A stretch of 64,000 nucleotides of DNA from Ashinkailepas kermadecensis (taxonomy: Eukaryota; Arthropoda; Thecostraca; Neolepadidae), in NCBI GenBank assembly GCA_034440615.1, contig JAOTOM010005141.1, forward strand, positions 372,001 to 436,000, written 5' to 3'. How positions within the stretch are numbered: the stretch's first letter is position 1; every line of letters begins with the position of its first letter. The notes under the pieces are model-generated. The model searched no databases. It worked only from the letters and a program-made list of their open reading frames with translations, and had not been told where the DNA came from. The position numbers and the translations under genes were made by a program. This document shows, piece by piece, positions 22,118 through 34,475 of this stretch.

Positions 22118-22445
22118 GGTGGTATGCGAGGAGACAGCTGGTGCTTGGTGGTGATGGCTGGTGCTTGGTGGTGGTGGCTGGTGGTAACTGGTGGTGGCTG
22201 GTAGTGGCTGGTGGTGACTGGTGGTAGCCAGTGGTGGCTGGTGTTGGCTAGTGGTAACTAGTGGTGGCTGGTGGTGGCTGATGGTGACCTATGATGGCTG
22301 ATGGTAGCTGGTAGTGGCTGGTGGTAGCTAGTTGTGGCTGGTGGTGGCTGGTGGTGGCTGGTGGTGACTGGTGGCGGCTGATGGCGGCTGGCAGTGGCTG
22401 GTGGTAGCTGTTGGTAGTTCGTGGATGCTGATAATAGCTGGTGGT
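22118..22445. repeat. TGG-rich imperfect repeat
   Basis: GCTGGTGGTGGCTGG-type units, about 10-20 bp, with frequent single-base change. Confidence 0.9.
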
Positions 22446-23204
22446 AGAGGTGATCGTATCCGCCTGTAGCAACATCCTACCAGAAGCGTAGCCAGGGGCG
22501 ATGACAGCTGGATCGTCTTGCCCTTTTCCCCATTTTCGGGCTTGGCGATTGCTTACGGCCAGTCAGCCTGGTAGGGAAAGCTGCTGTACCGGCTAATCGT
22601 TATCTGGGCAATGTAAAGCAACGCTAAACGTTAAACGATTGCAATACGGAAAAGTTAATCCGGCTCATGGATGTCCGACGACAACAAGCTGACGTGGGGA
22701 ACACGGCACACCCGCGAAGGTAAGTCAGCTCGTGGTGTCGCAGGCAATGGCAGCAATGCAACCAAGCAGGGACAAGAACGGCCAGCGCCCGACCAACAGC
22801 CGCGTCTTCCTTGGCAGCGGAACAAGGCGGCTCCCATGCTAATCAGTGCAGTGGCAACCGGAGCAGGGGAAAATGAGCGTCTTGGACACATTGCGTGCTG
22901 TCATGTCGCTTGCTCAGGATGACGCTGATGTACTATTGCCGTCATTCGCACTCCGGACTGCGGCTCAAGTCTTCTCCAGAAAAAACACGCTCGTCCAGAT
23001 GGAGAGTTGAACCGTACCGGTTGCGAAGGCCGGCCTTAGCCGCAATGAGCTCATAGCCGAAGGCTTCCTGTTCTCAGCTGACGTCCGCCTGTGCCAGGAG
23101 GAGGCGAGCAGACCGTTTCCGACCGGGGCCCGCTCTCCTCCAGCTGCGAAGTTTCCAGTCGTTCGGAGCTGCTCCAAGCTAGACTCCTACTCGTGCTCAG
23201 CTAG
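22446..23204. other. Unique-looking sequence, presumed intron
   Basis: No gene recognised on either strand. Confidence 0.5.
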
Positions 23205-24260
23205 AGTCCCGGCTTGGTCCAGCCAGTCTCGTCCCGTACCCGGCCAGACTAGACCCGTCCCCAGCCAGACTGGACCCGTCCCCAGCTGGGGACTCGACCC
23301 GTCCCCAGCTAGACTAGACCCGTCCCCAGCCAGACTAGACCCGTACCCGGCCAGACTAGACCCGTCCCCAGCCAGACTAGACCCGTCCCCAGCTAGACTA
23401 GACCCGTCCCCAGCTGGGGACTCGGCCCGTCCCCAGCCAGACTAGACCCGTCCCCAGCCAGACTAGACCCGTCCCCAGCTGGGGACTCGACCCGTCCCCA
23501 GCCAGACTGGACCCGTCCCCAGCTGGGGACTCGACCCGTCCCCAGCTAGACTAGACCCGTCCCCAGCCAGACTAGACCCGTCCCCAGCTGGGGACTCGAC
23601 CCGTCCCCAGCCAGACTAGACCCGTCCCCAGCTGGGGACTCGACCCGTCCCCAGCCAGACTAGACCCGTCCCCAGCTGGGGACTCGACCCGTCCCCAGCC
23701 AGACTGGACCCGTCCCCAGCTGGGGACTCGACCCGTCCCCAGCCAGACTAGATCCGTCCCCAGCTGGGGACTCGACCCGTCCCCAGCCAGACTAGACCCG
23801 TCCCCAGCTGGGGACTCGACCCGTCCCCAGCCAGACTAGACCCGTCCCCAGCTGGGGACTCGACCCGTCCCCAGCCAGACTAGACCCGTCCCCAGCTGGG
23901 GACTCGACCCGTCCCCAGCCAGACTAGACCCGTCCCCAGCTGGGGACTCGGCCCGTCCCCAGCCAGACTGGACCCGTCCCCAGCTGGGGACTCGGCCCGT
24001 CCCCAGCTAGACTAGACCCGTCCCCAGCTGGGGACTCGGCCCGTCCCCAGCCAGACTGGACCCGTCCCCAGCTGGGGACTCGACCCGTCCCCAGCCAGAC
24101 TGGACCCGTCCCCAGCTGGGGACTCGACCCGTCCCCAGCCAGACTAGACCCGTCCCCAGCTGGGGACTCGACCCGTCCCCAGCCAGACTAGGCCCGTCCC
24201 CAGCCAGACTGGATCCGACTTCAGTACAGAACTTGGCCCGTCCCCAGCCGGACTGGATCC
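23205..24260. repeat. 22/44-bp minisatellite rich in CCCCAGCTGGGG
   Basis: Higher-order 44-bp unit made of two related 22-mers: GACTCGACCCGTCCCCAGCC and ACTAGACCCGTCCCCAGCTG. The palindrome CCCCAGCTGGGG closes most units. About 24 copies of the 44-mer. Confidence 0.95.
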
Positions 24261-25349
24261 GTCTCTAGAACAGGACTCGACCCGCCCCCAGCCGAGGTGC
24301 CGCCGGCCGCGGCCAGCTGGCGACTCGGTCCGTCCCCAGCCGAGGCGCGAGCCGGCCGCGGCCAGCTGGTGACCGCGGCGGTCGGGTGTCACAGGGCGAC
24401 CGCCACTGTGGGCGCGGCGGCCGGCCTCGGTCTGCCGTGACCGGCGGTGGCTGGAGGGCGGGGCCGCACACCGCTAATGACCCGAGGGCGCCGCTCTCCA
24501 GACACGTGGTGCGCGACACCCCGGCGGCCCGCCTCACGCGCCGACGCCGACGCGGTCCGTCGGCCGGTCAGGAATGTCACAGGTCGGCTGGGCGGCGGCG
24601 GCTGGCCTCGGCGGACGCGGCACATCCCGCCCCGTCCCTGATCGGTGGCGGCGACGGCGGTATCTCAGCGAGGCTTCTTCCGCCCCGCCCCTGACCATTG
24701 GCGGCGGCGGAGGTTAATGGGGTGGCGCCCCCTGCCTGACTGGCCGCTGATAAATGTCTGTTGTGGGGTGCGCGGTACTCTGGGCGCAGAGGGGTACAAT
24801 GGACCGGAAAACGTGAGTTGTCAGCCGGCATTTACCACCAACATGCACACTCTCATTGCAAATTTGGTGCGCCACTCAGGTTTTTCCGCGCATGTTGGAA
24901 AACATCAGCAGACTGTTTGTCAATGGGTTGAGTGGGAAGTCGGATGAATGGGTCATGCCAGCTGTCTTCCAGCACTAATTTCAGATGACACTCCTTTCGT
25001 TGGTCGGTTTATCAGTACATTGTACTGATCGATTTAATATTCAATTGGAATGGAAAACCCAATGAAATGCCAAATTAAAGTCACGCCTCGTACGTACCCG
25101 GATCTAAGCTGAGCTTCACAGAGAACATTTCGCATGAAAATCACGCCTAAGCCTGGTATATGTCTGACACGCTCATATTATGGCGTCGACACGGTCGCAG
25201 TCTCGACTGCAACAGTCCCAGCCTTTTGTTGAACGACATCGATGCATCAAGGTCGACGAGGTGAGTTATTCGGCAACAACAAGGCTGGAAAACACGGGCA
25301 TAAATTCACAGACCTCACATGTCCCCGCAAACAAGACGAGATGGTGGGG
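24261..25349. other. GC-rich block, then mixed sequence
   Basis: 24290-24660 is CpG-rich with no convincing ORF. An exon-like plus-strand segment ends at 25260 (GAC GAG then gtgagt, preceded by MASTRSQSRLQQSQP from an ATG at 25180). No partner exon was found, so I do not call a gene. Confidence 0.4.
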
Positions 25350-25815
25350 GTCAGAGGAGCATCTGCCCAACAGCAGCATCTGCCCAACAGAGGAGCATCT
25401 GCCCAACAGAGACGGCATGGATAGCCGTGATGGTGGTGCTCAGCATCTGCCCAACAGAGGAGCATCTGCCCGACAGAGGAGCATCTGCCCAACAGAGGAG
25501 CATCAGCCCGACAGAGGAGTATCTGCCCAACAGAGGAGCATCTGCCCAACAGCAGCATCTGTCCAACAGAGGAGCATCAGCCCGACAGAGGAGTATCTGC
25601 CCAAAAGAGGAGCATCTGCCCAACAGCAGCATCTGTCCAACAGAGGAGCATCAGCCCGACAGAGGAGTATCTGCCCAACAGAGGAGCATCTGCCCGACCG
25701 AGGATCGTCTGCCCAACAGAGCATCTGCCCAACGGAGGAGCATCTGCCCGACAGAGGAGTATCTGCCCAACAGAGGAGCATCTGCCCGACCGAGGATCGT
25801 CTGCCCAACGGACGG
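25350..25815. repeat. 19-bp minisatellite
   Basis: About 24 units of AGAGGAGCATCTGCCCAAC with CAACAGCAG, CCGAC and GAGTAT variants. The 19-bp period makes a 19-residue peptide repeat in every frame. Confidence 0.95.
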
Positions 25816-26280
25816 CACGGAAAACCTTGTCATATAGCGTTGAGTCGGCCTAATGCCTGGCTCTCAAGAAGGCCATGCTTCCATTTCACCATCAGGTCCC
25901 GCTCCCAGTCGGCATTCACCAGCTTCGGCGTCCACGAAGCGTGCACTGGTGATGCAAACTTTCATCGTTTAGCTGCTGTCCAAGTGGGGTTCCGCCAGCC
26001 TGCCAATGTGTGATGGTGTCGACCCGGCTACTATTTTAGCCCGTCTCGACGCATGTCCACTGGGTGCATGTGTCTGACGTCATGCCACTGCCAGAGCTGC
26101 TGGTAGCCGGCTGTTGAGAGATTGCCGCGCTAGAAGATACGTTACTATTGGTACTACTGGTATTGATTAAAAAAAATGCTTGGGTGCTAAATGTTGAAAT
26201 ACTGTAGTCGAGTACCGGTTTCGCTCCTCCCGTGATAGAACGACAGTTCTGGGGATGATCGGACCGAAGATCCCGTTCTC
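25816..26280. other. Unique-looking sequence, presumed intron
   Basis: No family resemblance on either strand. Confidence 0.5.
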
Positions 26281-26660
26281 CATTGGCGCGACCGGAGCTT
26301 CCGTTCCCCATTGGCGAGGACTGGAGCTCCCGTTCCCGCCTTCACCAGAGCAAGTTTCCATCCACGGTGGGCGCGGACCGAAGCTCTAGCATGCCGCACA
26401 AAATTATCGTTCTTCAGCAGCGAGGGCCGGAGTTTCCGTTCCTCGATGGCGAGGGCCGAAGTTTCCCCTCCTTGATAGCGAGGGCCGGAGTTTCCGTTCT
26501 TCAGCAGCGAGGGCCGGAGTTTCCATTCCTCAGCAGCGATGGCCGGAGTTTCCGCTCCTCACCGCCGTTGACCGGCAAGGTCCGTTCTGTTCCTGACCGG
26601 CGTGGGTTTCCATACCTCCACAGCGAGGGCCAGGTTTCCGTTCCCGGCCGGCACTGCCCC
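26281..26660. repeat. About 27-30-bp imperfect repeat
   Basis: Units with GCGAGGGCCGGAGTTTCCGT; the left copies are strongly diverged. Confidence 0.8.
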
Positions 26661-26799
26661 GGAGTGTCTGTGCCGGATCGAGCCGCGACCACACCGGCCG
26701 CACACGGCGGTAACGAGGGGTCAATATTTGCCGACAGATAACGCCGCTCTGCACCGAGTCACGCCGTGACGCGGCACGTTCGAGACACGGCTGCCCCTG

Positions 26800-26950
26800 C
26801 TGACCAGGCTGACCCTGCTGGCCGTGCTGCCACTCAACCACCAGCCGGCTGCAGCAGCTACTGCTGCCACTGCTGCCCCCGCCGCCACTGCTGCCGCTGC
26901 TGCTCCTGCTGCACTGCTGCCCCTGCTGCAACTGCTGCAACTGCCGAGTC
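26800..26950. repeat. CTGCTGCC triplet-rich repeat
   Basis: Imperfect CTG/CCG triplets. Confidence 0.8.
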
Positions 26951-27054
26951 TGCTGCGCCTTTTATAAACCCAGAATGCAGACCGCCTAAACATACATCTA
27001 GATGTAGGATGTTAAAACTTAATTGGGAAAAATGTCGATTTAGTGTTCGCTAAG

Positions 27055-27365
27055 TGGCATGTAAACGCTTGAAAAGGCCTGTAGACTTTCATAAGAACCG
27101 ACACGCATTCGTAAGGGCCTGTAGACGTCGATAAAGGGGCCGAATATGTTCGTAAGCAATTCGTGAAGGCCTGCAGATACTCGTAATAGCCCATAGGTGT
27201 TCGTAGGTATCCGTAGACGTTCATAGGAGCCCGTAGACGTCCGTGTAGGGCCCTTAGACGTTTGTAAGCGCCCGCAAACATTTGTAAAGACCCGTAAACA
27301 GCAAAGCGCCCGTGAATGTTCGCAAGGACACATAGACGTTCGCAAGGGTCCGACAACAGCCTCGG
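27055..27365. repeat. About 20-24-bp CGTAGACGTTCGTAAG repeat
   Basis: Some 14 diverged units with CCCGTAGACGTTCGTAAG-like core. Confidence 0.8.
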
Positions 27366-27399
27366 TGGCCATAAAAGTGCTTGTGAACTTCCTCTCCTC

Positions 27400-27720
27400 G
27401 CCATGTCGACCTCGTAGACGATAAAGTACGGGCCCGTGGCACGGCCCGAATGGCCTCGCCAGGGGCCCGTTTGAGCCCACGTGGTGGGGGGGGGGAGCGC
27501 CTCCGCCCCTCCTTTGCCACCTCCCTGTAGAGGTCCACGGCCGCAGGTCGGCGCCGGATGCGGCCAGCGTCAACAGCGCGGCGTGCAGCGGCGCGCTGCC
27601 GGTCAACACGCCGATAACGCGCCAGCTGCGCCACTCGGTGCAGCCGGCTCAACAGTGCGGCCCAGCCGGCGTGGCGCCGCCAGTCGTTGACGTCACACTC
27701 CGACGTCACACTCTGACGTC
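27400..27720 (-). pseudogene. Possible ankyrin-repeat relic
   Basis: On the minus strand one frame reads CDVNDWRRHAGWAALL, like the start of an ankyrin repeat. A shifted frame then reads GSAPLHAALLTLAASGADLR, closely fitting the ankyrin consensus G..PLH.A.....GADL. A third frame reads GPYFIVYEVDMARR further on. The frame changes argue for a decayed copy or unrecognised short introns. GC-rich sequence favours such Ala/Leu strings by chance, so this is tentative. Confidence 0.25.
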
Positions 27721-27725
27721 ACACT
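27688..27725. repeat. Triple GACGTCACACT direct repeat
   Basis: Three 13-bp units, two with a complete TGACGTCA. Confidence 0.8.
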
Positions 27726-27774
27726 TTGACATCAGTCGGGCGGCGGGAAGGAGCCCGGCCGGCGTGCCGCCTGC

Positions 27775-28225
27775 GACTTGCCGGAGCGAGGACCGAGACA
27801 TACTGGAGCAAGGCCCGAGACGTGCTGGAGCGAGGACCGAGACATGCTGGAGCGAGGACCGATACATGCTGGAGCGAGGACCGACACAAACTGGAGCGAG
27901 GTCCGACAAATGCTGGAGCGAGGACCGAGACGTGCCGGAGCGAGGCCCGAGACGTGCTGGAGCGAGGACCGAGACATGCTGGAGCAAGGCCCGAGACGTG
28001 CTGGAGCGAGGACCGAGACATGCCGGAGCGAGGATCGAGACATGCTGGAGCAAGGCCCGAGACGTGCTGGAGCGAGGACCGAGACGTGCTGGAGCGAGGA
28101 CCGAGACGTGCCGGAGCGAAGACCGACACAAACTGGAGCGAGGTCCGACAAATGCTGGAGCGAGGACCGAGACATGCTGGAGCGAGGACCGACATATGTT
28201 TGAGCAAGGACTGGGACACGCTGAA
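27775..28225. repeat. 22-bp minisatellite, about 20 copies
   Basis: Unit CTGGAGCGAGGACCGAGACA + TG, with GCCCGAG and GACACAAA variants. Confidence 0.95.
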
Positions 28226-28734
28226 GCGGGGCCCAACAGTGATAGGACATGTTTGTTCCGTGCGCACGGGACCTGTGGCTGCATGGCGTCCCCGCTTAGA
28301 CATTATAGTTACGATGTCATGGGCTCTCATCTGGATGCAAGTTGGTTTCGTGCAAGGGGCCGCAATGCAATGGCGGAGCCGATGTGTGTTTGCACTGGGT
28401 GGACTTGTTTCGTCAGCGGCACACCGAAAACCTATGACATGTTCAAACGAGCTGGGTAAACACGGCTGGCCAGTACAGTCGTTTAATGATAGGTCTGGTG
28501 ACATGGACAGAACAACACCTGTCAGCAAAGGCGCTGCCGATGGCAGGATAAAGGAGAAGGTAGATACTATGGCAATTTTAGTATCATTCCCCGATTCAAT
28601 ACCGGCCAGAACAGCGGTAGCTCAGCTCCAAAATGTATCGGAAGGAAGCGTCTCCTGTGCTATCGCCCCGTGCCATTTCTGACACTCCTGTCAGTGGGCT
28701 CCTGTGGAGGGGGAGGGGGACGATGCACACCACA
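28226..28734. other. Unique-looking sequence
   Basis: Nothing recognised. Confidence 0.5.
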
Positions 28735-29465
28735 CCACGCCCCCGGTGACAGGGCTCGCGACTCCTGCCGAGGCGGGGACGCTGCTCGCTACACCACACC
28801 CCCGGTGACAGGCCGCTCGACTCCTGCCGAGGCGGGGACGCTGCTCGCTACACCACACCCCCCGGTGACAGGGCTCGCGACTCCTGCCGAGGCGGGGACG
28901 CTGCTCGCTACACCACACCCCCGGTGACAGGCCGCTCGACTCCTGCCGAGGCGGGGACGCTGCTCGCCACACCACACCCCCGGTGACAGGCCGCTCGACT
29001 CCTGCCGAGGCGGGGACGCTGCTCGCCTTACCACACCCCCGGTGACAGGCAGCTCGACTCCTGCCGAGGCGGGGACGCTGCTCGCCACACCACCCCCCCG
29101 GTGACAGGCCGCTCGACTCCTGCCGAGGCGGGGACGCTGCTCGCTACACCACACCCCCGGTGACAGGCCGCTCGACTCCTGCCGAGGCGGGGACGCTGCT
29201 CGCTACACCACACCCCCGGTGACAGGGCTCGCGACTCCTGCCGAGGCGGGGACGCTGCTCGTCACACCACACCCCCGGTGACAGGCCGCTCGACTCCTGC
29301 CGAGGCGGGGACGCTGCTCGCTACACCACACCCCCGGTGACAGGCCGCTCGACTCCTGCCGAGGCGGGGACGCTGCTCGCCACACCACACCCCCGGTGAC
29401 AGGCCGCTCGACTCCTGCCGAGGCGGGGACGCTGCTCGCCACACCACACCCCCAGTGACAGGGCG
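28735..29465. repeat. 59-bp minisatellite, about 12 copies
   Basis: Unit contains CTCCTGCCGAGGCGGGGACG, then CTGCTCGC and ACACCCCCGGTGACAGG. Copies are highly similar. Confidence 0.95.
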
Positions 29466-30179
29466 TTGGACTCCTTTGTGCGCACCACAGCGGCCTACGC
29501 CTGCACCCCCGCCATTCCTCCACTAATGAGCCGCAGAGCTGCGTGCCATGAAGGCCCCCGGGGAGAAGCGGCCTGGGTCGCTCTGGGTTCTCGTCCCCGG
29601 CCGTGCTTCAGCTGAAGACGCAACGTGCTTTAGCTGAAGCTGAACACTTGACCAGGAGAAAACCTGACCCGGAGAAAACTGTGACGTGGAACAGATTGCA
29701 CTCCATTTCAGAATGATCAGATTAGTGACGTCATAACGTGGTTCGATCTAGACCAGGGTCTCACAACTGCATCCACAAGGTCTACATCAATTAAGATCGG
29801 CTTGCGTCAACAGATACTTATTTCAGATGGGTGCAGTTGGAAGCAATCGGTAGGCCATCGTCGATCGAACCGATTGGTTTTAAGCGGTATTTTACATTGT
29901 CCTCCAGTCAACCAAAATTGTACTTATCACTACTTTAGATCATATATCGAACGATATACCACGCGATGTTAACTGAGTGTCATCCTGAGAGAAGTGCAGA
30001 AGTTCTCTACACAAGTATCCATAATTTTGTTTTGCCACCAGCCGTCACCACCAGACTAAACATTAAACAAGTCGTCCCATGTTCATCAGTGGTACTAATT
30101 GCCTTGTATATTTTCCTGTCATCGAGGTAGGCTGAAGAAATACCATGACACGCACGTCGGGCGAACCACGGTGGATGCG
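29466..30179. other. Unique-looking sequence
   Basis: Nothing recognised. Confidence 0.5.
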
Positions 30180-30395
30180 ACTTCAGCAGCCGACCACTAC
30201 CCTCCCACACGGTAATCACTGCCTGCCACCACCACCCTCCCACATGGCAATCACTGCCTGCCACCACTACCCTCCCACATGGCAATCACTGCCTGCCACC
30301 ACTACCCTCCCACATGGCAATCACTGCCTGCCACCACTACCCTCCCACACGGTAATCACTGCCTGCCATCACTACCCTCCCTCATGGCAATCACT
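30180..30395. repeat. 35-bp minisatellite, 6 copies
   Basis: Unit contains CACTACCCTCCCACATGGCA and ATCACTGCCTGCC. Confidence 0.95.
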
Positions 30396-30535
30396 GATCA
30401 CGTGCTAATGGGACAAGAATGGTGGACTTTGTCACGTGGTGTCCAGTAATCTCAGTCTCGTGTTGTGTAGACGTGTAGATTCAAATCATCGCGTGGCGCC
30501 GGGGATTTCCCGACTGAGATATTCGCCGACACTGG

Positions 30536-30815
30536 GATACTGCATACCGGACCGGCCAGCTTCCAGGGATGCTGTACACCGGACCAGCCAGCTGCTGGGG
30601 ATGCTGTACACCGGACCAGCCAGCTTCCAGGGATGCTGTACACCGGACCGGCCAGCTTCCAGGGATGCTGTACACCGGACCGGCCAGCTTCCAGGGATGC
30701 TGTACACCGGACCCGCCAGCTGCTGGGGATGCTGTACACCGGACCGGCCAGCTGCTGGGATGCTGTACACCGGACCGGCCAGCTGCTGGGGATGCTGTAC
30801 ACCGGACCAGCTAGT
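30536..30815. repeat. 32-bp minisatellite, 9 copies
   Basis: Unit GGATGCTGTACACCGGACCG + GCCAGCTTCCAG, alternating with GCTGCTGG variants. Confidence 0.95.
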
Positions 30816-32198
30816 GGTCTGCAGCGGACGCCCCGACCAGCCGCTGAGCGCATTCAGTCAAGCACGCGTCTGCCCAGCACGTTTGGCCCACACGCTCCCG
30901 AAAAACGCGGACGATTTTAGGTGATGACGTGAAGGCATAAACAACCGCTAAACAGCCAGCCAGACAGGCACGGACCTAGGCCAGTTCGTTTAGTCTCGTA
31001 CGCAACGAATGCTGCAGCCAGACCGGCATTGGCCATTAGCCCGCCCCATTGGCCATTAGCACGCCCGGCCATCCAATTAACTTTTGCCGCCGTTACACTA
31101 ACTCGGCCCGCACGAGTCAATAAGGAAGCCGACCGGCGACCTTGACACTAGTTACCACGGTAATTGCCCTCCCGGCGTACAGGTCGCTGGCGAACTATAT
31201 ATGGCCACCCTTTAGGTGGCCTTGACCCTGACGGCTGGGACTTGTGCCGGGGACCGACGGCCGCGCGCCCAGGAGGAAGGCGCCGGTAGCTGGCTCCGCC
31301 GCACGGAAATGGCCTCGCTTGGGCCTGGTATTAACGTACGGGCGGTCTGAGTTGGCTCTGGATCCGACGGTGGCGGTACAGCCGACGTTACCAAGTGTCA
31401 ATGTCTTGGCGAAACACGCCAAGACTTGTCAATGTCTTGGCGAAACACGCCGCGAATGAATGTCATAAGTCATAAAGTGTTAAGGCTTAATAAGAGCCAC
31501 AGGGGCCCATCTGGGTTAAGCCTATCTAGAAAAGGTACTAGAAATGTACATACTCTCACCCCAATAAACCCTTATCTCAAGTTCCTAGGGAGCTATATAT
31601 CTCAGCCTATCTAGCACCATTCACTTGCTATTGCATAACACACTCAACAATTACAATCTCCTCCCATCATACCCATTGTGCTACCGTAGACATTCTCATC
31701 AGTATCACATCCCGAAGGAAGGTGCTGAATCCATTGCTAGGTACACCATATATAAAGTTATAAAGCGTTTATACTTAATAAGAGATCCAAGGGCCCATCC
31801 AGTTAAGTCTGTAAATGGAAGATACCATAAGCCTGGTAAAAAGACCCACCCCAACCATCCCACATCCTGAAGAAACCAGTCCTCCAATATCCCACACACC
31901 TATCAATGCCAATCTACCCTAGCTAGTGCTCATTTTTGCTTTGCTTCATCATTGCTCATTCCTGCATAAACCAAGACCACTTTTGAGGTGCCGCAACTAG
32001 CGCTTTGTAACATGGGATCATCGATCGATTTTTCTGTAAGAACACGACATGACATCACATCAGGTGTCCTTCACCACCTGCGATGCCCGGAACACACAAA
32101 GCTGACCACAAGTTACTCAGCGCCAAAGAAGCGGCTCAGTGAGTGGTTGAATGGTGCAGGGGAAGATTACCACGTCCGGTTCTCTAGCGGATCCAGCG
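30816..32198. other. AT-richer stretch with a weak internal duplication
   Basis: 31465-31560 and 31745-31860 share AAAGTGTTAAGGCTTAATAAGAG-like and AGGGCCCATC...GTTAAG-like segments. A hairpin-bearing 32-bp pair lies at 31394-31455. No gene recognised. Confidence 0.45.
31394..31455. repeat. Tandem 32-bp pair with hairpin
   Basis: TGTCAATGTCTTGGCGAAAC is repeated twice. The first copy forms a hairpin with arms GTCTTGGCG and CGCCAAGAC (31403-31425, 5-nt loop). Confidence 0.85.
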
Positions 32199-32251
32199 AG
32201 TGGTGGTGGTGGTGGTGGGGGTGGGGGGGGGGGGGGGGGGGGGGGGGGGGG
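32199..32251. repeat. TGG run into 29-bp poly-G
   Basis: Six TGG units, then a poly-G tract at 32223-32251. Confidence 0.95.
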
Positions 32252-33454
32252 TATTGGATGGCATTCAGAGGCAGGGTTGGGCATGATTTTTCATTCTAGT
32301 TTTTCTTTTTTGGGTGGGGGATTTGGGGTATTAAAATCTGGACCACAATCTTGTTTCCTGTTTCTGGCATCAAGGACTCTCTTTTGTACGTTCCGATCAG
32401 CTTCGGACATGCTTACGCAAGAAGCTTGCCACCAGTTACAAGAACTCCATTCAATGTCATGGCGAAAAAGGAGCCGATAGCTGTCTGGGAGGATGGCGTG
32501 CTGGATGACACACAAGGCGCAAGGTCGTAACTCAAACCTGGTTTGGACCGTGCCCCCAAACTGCCTGGGTCTAAACCCAGGTAGCTGTGTCATCTATTCG
32601 GCATTTTACTGCAATTGTACATGTATTGTACTATGCAAATATGCTTTCATAATCGTATTTATCATCTAAGCCGTCGATATCCGCGGTGCTTTTGTGGCGA
32701 TTTTTCCTTCCCCATCCCAATTTCCCCCTCCTCCAAACCATCTAACAGGATCCGCCAATGATCCAGTTCCTATGCTGACATCACAGCTTTGACCACAAGT
32801 CAGCCTTCCGACCAGCGGCACCCCGCCGGCCACCGGCCCCCACCTCCAGACTTGCTGAGTGCGCGCCTGCCCGCAGCGACATCTCCCAAGTCGGCGTGCC
32901 GTGACGCACGACGCGCCGACACTGTCTCAGCCCCGGCTCAGCACATCGGCGCGCGTTTGACCGCCACCATCAAAGTGTCCCGCCGACCGGCCGGCGGCCG
33001 GCGGCCGGCGGCGGGCTGGCAATGGCCCCCTTCCGAACGAGAGGATACGTGGCGCGCGTGTGCGCCGCATACGGCGCTCGCCGCGCCGGCGGCCATGGTG
33101 TGTCTGTGGCGCGCCTCGCCTCCCCTTCCTGTTGAGTATGTCACTGTGCCACTGTTGCACGCCTCTCCTGTCCTGGCCGCCACTTCCTGTTCAACAGTCA
33201 CGGTGTCTCTGTAGCGCGCCTCTCCTGCCCCGGCCGTTCCTCCTCTTCAGGTCCCTCTGCTTCAGGTGCTTCCTGTTCAGTATGTCACCGTGACCATGTG
33301 GCGCGCCACTCCTCCCCTGGCCGTCCCTTCCTGTTCAGTATGTCGCCGTGACCCCGTGGCGCGCCACTCCTGCCCTGGCCGTCCCCCCTCCTCAGGTCCC
33401 TCCTGTTCAGTATGTCACCGGCATCTGGTGCCGACTCGGGGCCACCGGCCGGCG
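32252..33454. other. Mixed sequence with an imperfect 55-80-bp repeat
   Basis: 32800-33060 is GC-rich. 33125-33425 holds about five diverged units with TTCCTGTTCAGTATGTC(A/G)CCGTG and GTGGCGCGCC. No gene recognised. Confidence 0.5.
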
Positions 33455-33610
33455 CCGAATACTAACCAGGCGTCAATGGCAAACACGTAAATACGCGCCT
33501 ATCTGACCGGGCGGACAGTGCGCTTGCCTTTGAGCGGCTGCTGTAAACACTTGGCCGGCGGGCCGTGAAGCGAATGGTAGAGTGCACGGCCAGGCGAATG
33601 GGTGGGTAGG
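33455..33610 (+). repeat. Left arm of a TIR-like inverted pair
   Basis: Contains GGCAAACACGTAAATACGCG and, about 70 bp later, TAAACACTTGGCCGGCGGGC CGTGAAGCGA. It matches the reverse complement of 34290-34475 along most of its length. Confidence 0.75.
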
Positions 33611-34289
33611 CATGTGGCGGACACATCCGGGGGGGTCTGGAACAGTGCCGGCGCCGGCCGAGTAGGTGACGCGTCGTCACCTTTGTGGTGGACCAATTTA
33701 ACAAGGATGGAGGGTTGGACTGGGAAATACGGGCGTGATAGAAAGAGAGGCAATAGGAAGAAAGCGACAAAGAGAGAAAGGACGGAGCGAGAGGGAGAAA
33801 AAGTGCTCCCCAGAGAAAGCCAGGGAACTAGACAGGGGGTGATGCAGAGAGCCAGATATAAATATAGGGAGAGACAGAGACGGGGATATGAGGGACAGAT
33901 AGCCAGATATAAATATAAGGAGGCAAAGATACGGGGAGATGAGGGACAGATAGCCAGAGGGACATAGGAGTCAGAGAGACAGAGTCTCAACATCTCAACA
34001 TAAAACAAGTTTTCCACATGTCTGGATATTAGATATGACATTGCGCAGATAATTCAACAGCGTATTACGACTGACATGGCAGATCAACACAAACCGAAGG
34101 GGCACTATCATAGACAGAACTTCTAAAAGGTGAGGAGCCAAATCAAGAATGGCTCGGGGAGGGGCCGGAGGTACACATTTCTATATGCTTCAGTCGGTGT
34201 CCCGGAAAATTACATGGCGGAAGCGGCCATTTTTTTGCTGCCAAAGGAAGGTGGATCAATTAGCCCCTCTGCTGTGCCATGACTCAGCT
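33611..34289. other. Interior between inverted arms, purine-rich
   Basis: 33720-33975 is dominated by GA on the plus strand, with a 36-bp-like repeat of GACAGATAGCCAGATATAAA. No transposase-like ORF. Confidence 0.6.
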
Positions 34290-34475
34290 ACTAGAACCCT
34301 GCGAAATCACAGTAGCGTCAGTCGCCTTGACTTGAGCTGCGCCACTCGCTTCACGGCCCACCGGCCAAGTGTTTACGGCAGCTCCTTAAAGACGAGCACA
34401 CGGTCCGCACAATGTCAGACGGGCGCGTATTTACGTGTTTGCCGTTGCCACCTGCCACCTGGTTGATGTGCTGTG
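34290..34475 (-). repeat. Right arm of a TIR-like inverted pair
   Basis: Read on the minus strand it gives GGCAAACACGTAAATACGCG and TAAACACTTGGCCGGTGGGC in the same order and spacing as 33455-33610. The arms are diverged but clearly related. Confidence 0.75.

Noticed and set aside
25180..25260. Plus-strand first exon, ATG to a gtgagt donor
   Set aside because: No partner exon, promoter or homology; a chance ATG plus donor is likely.
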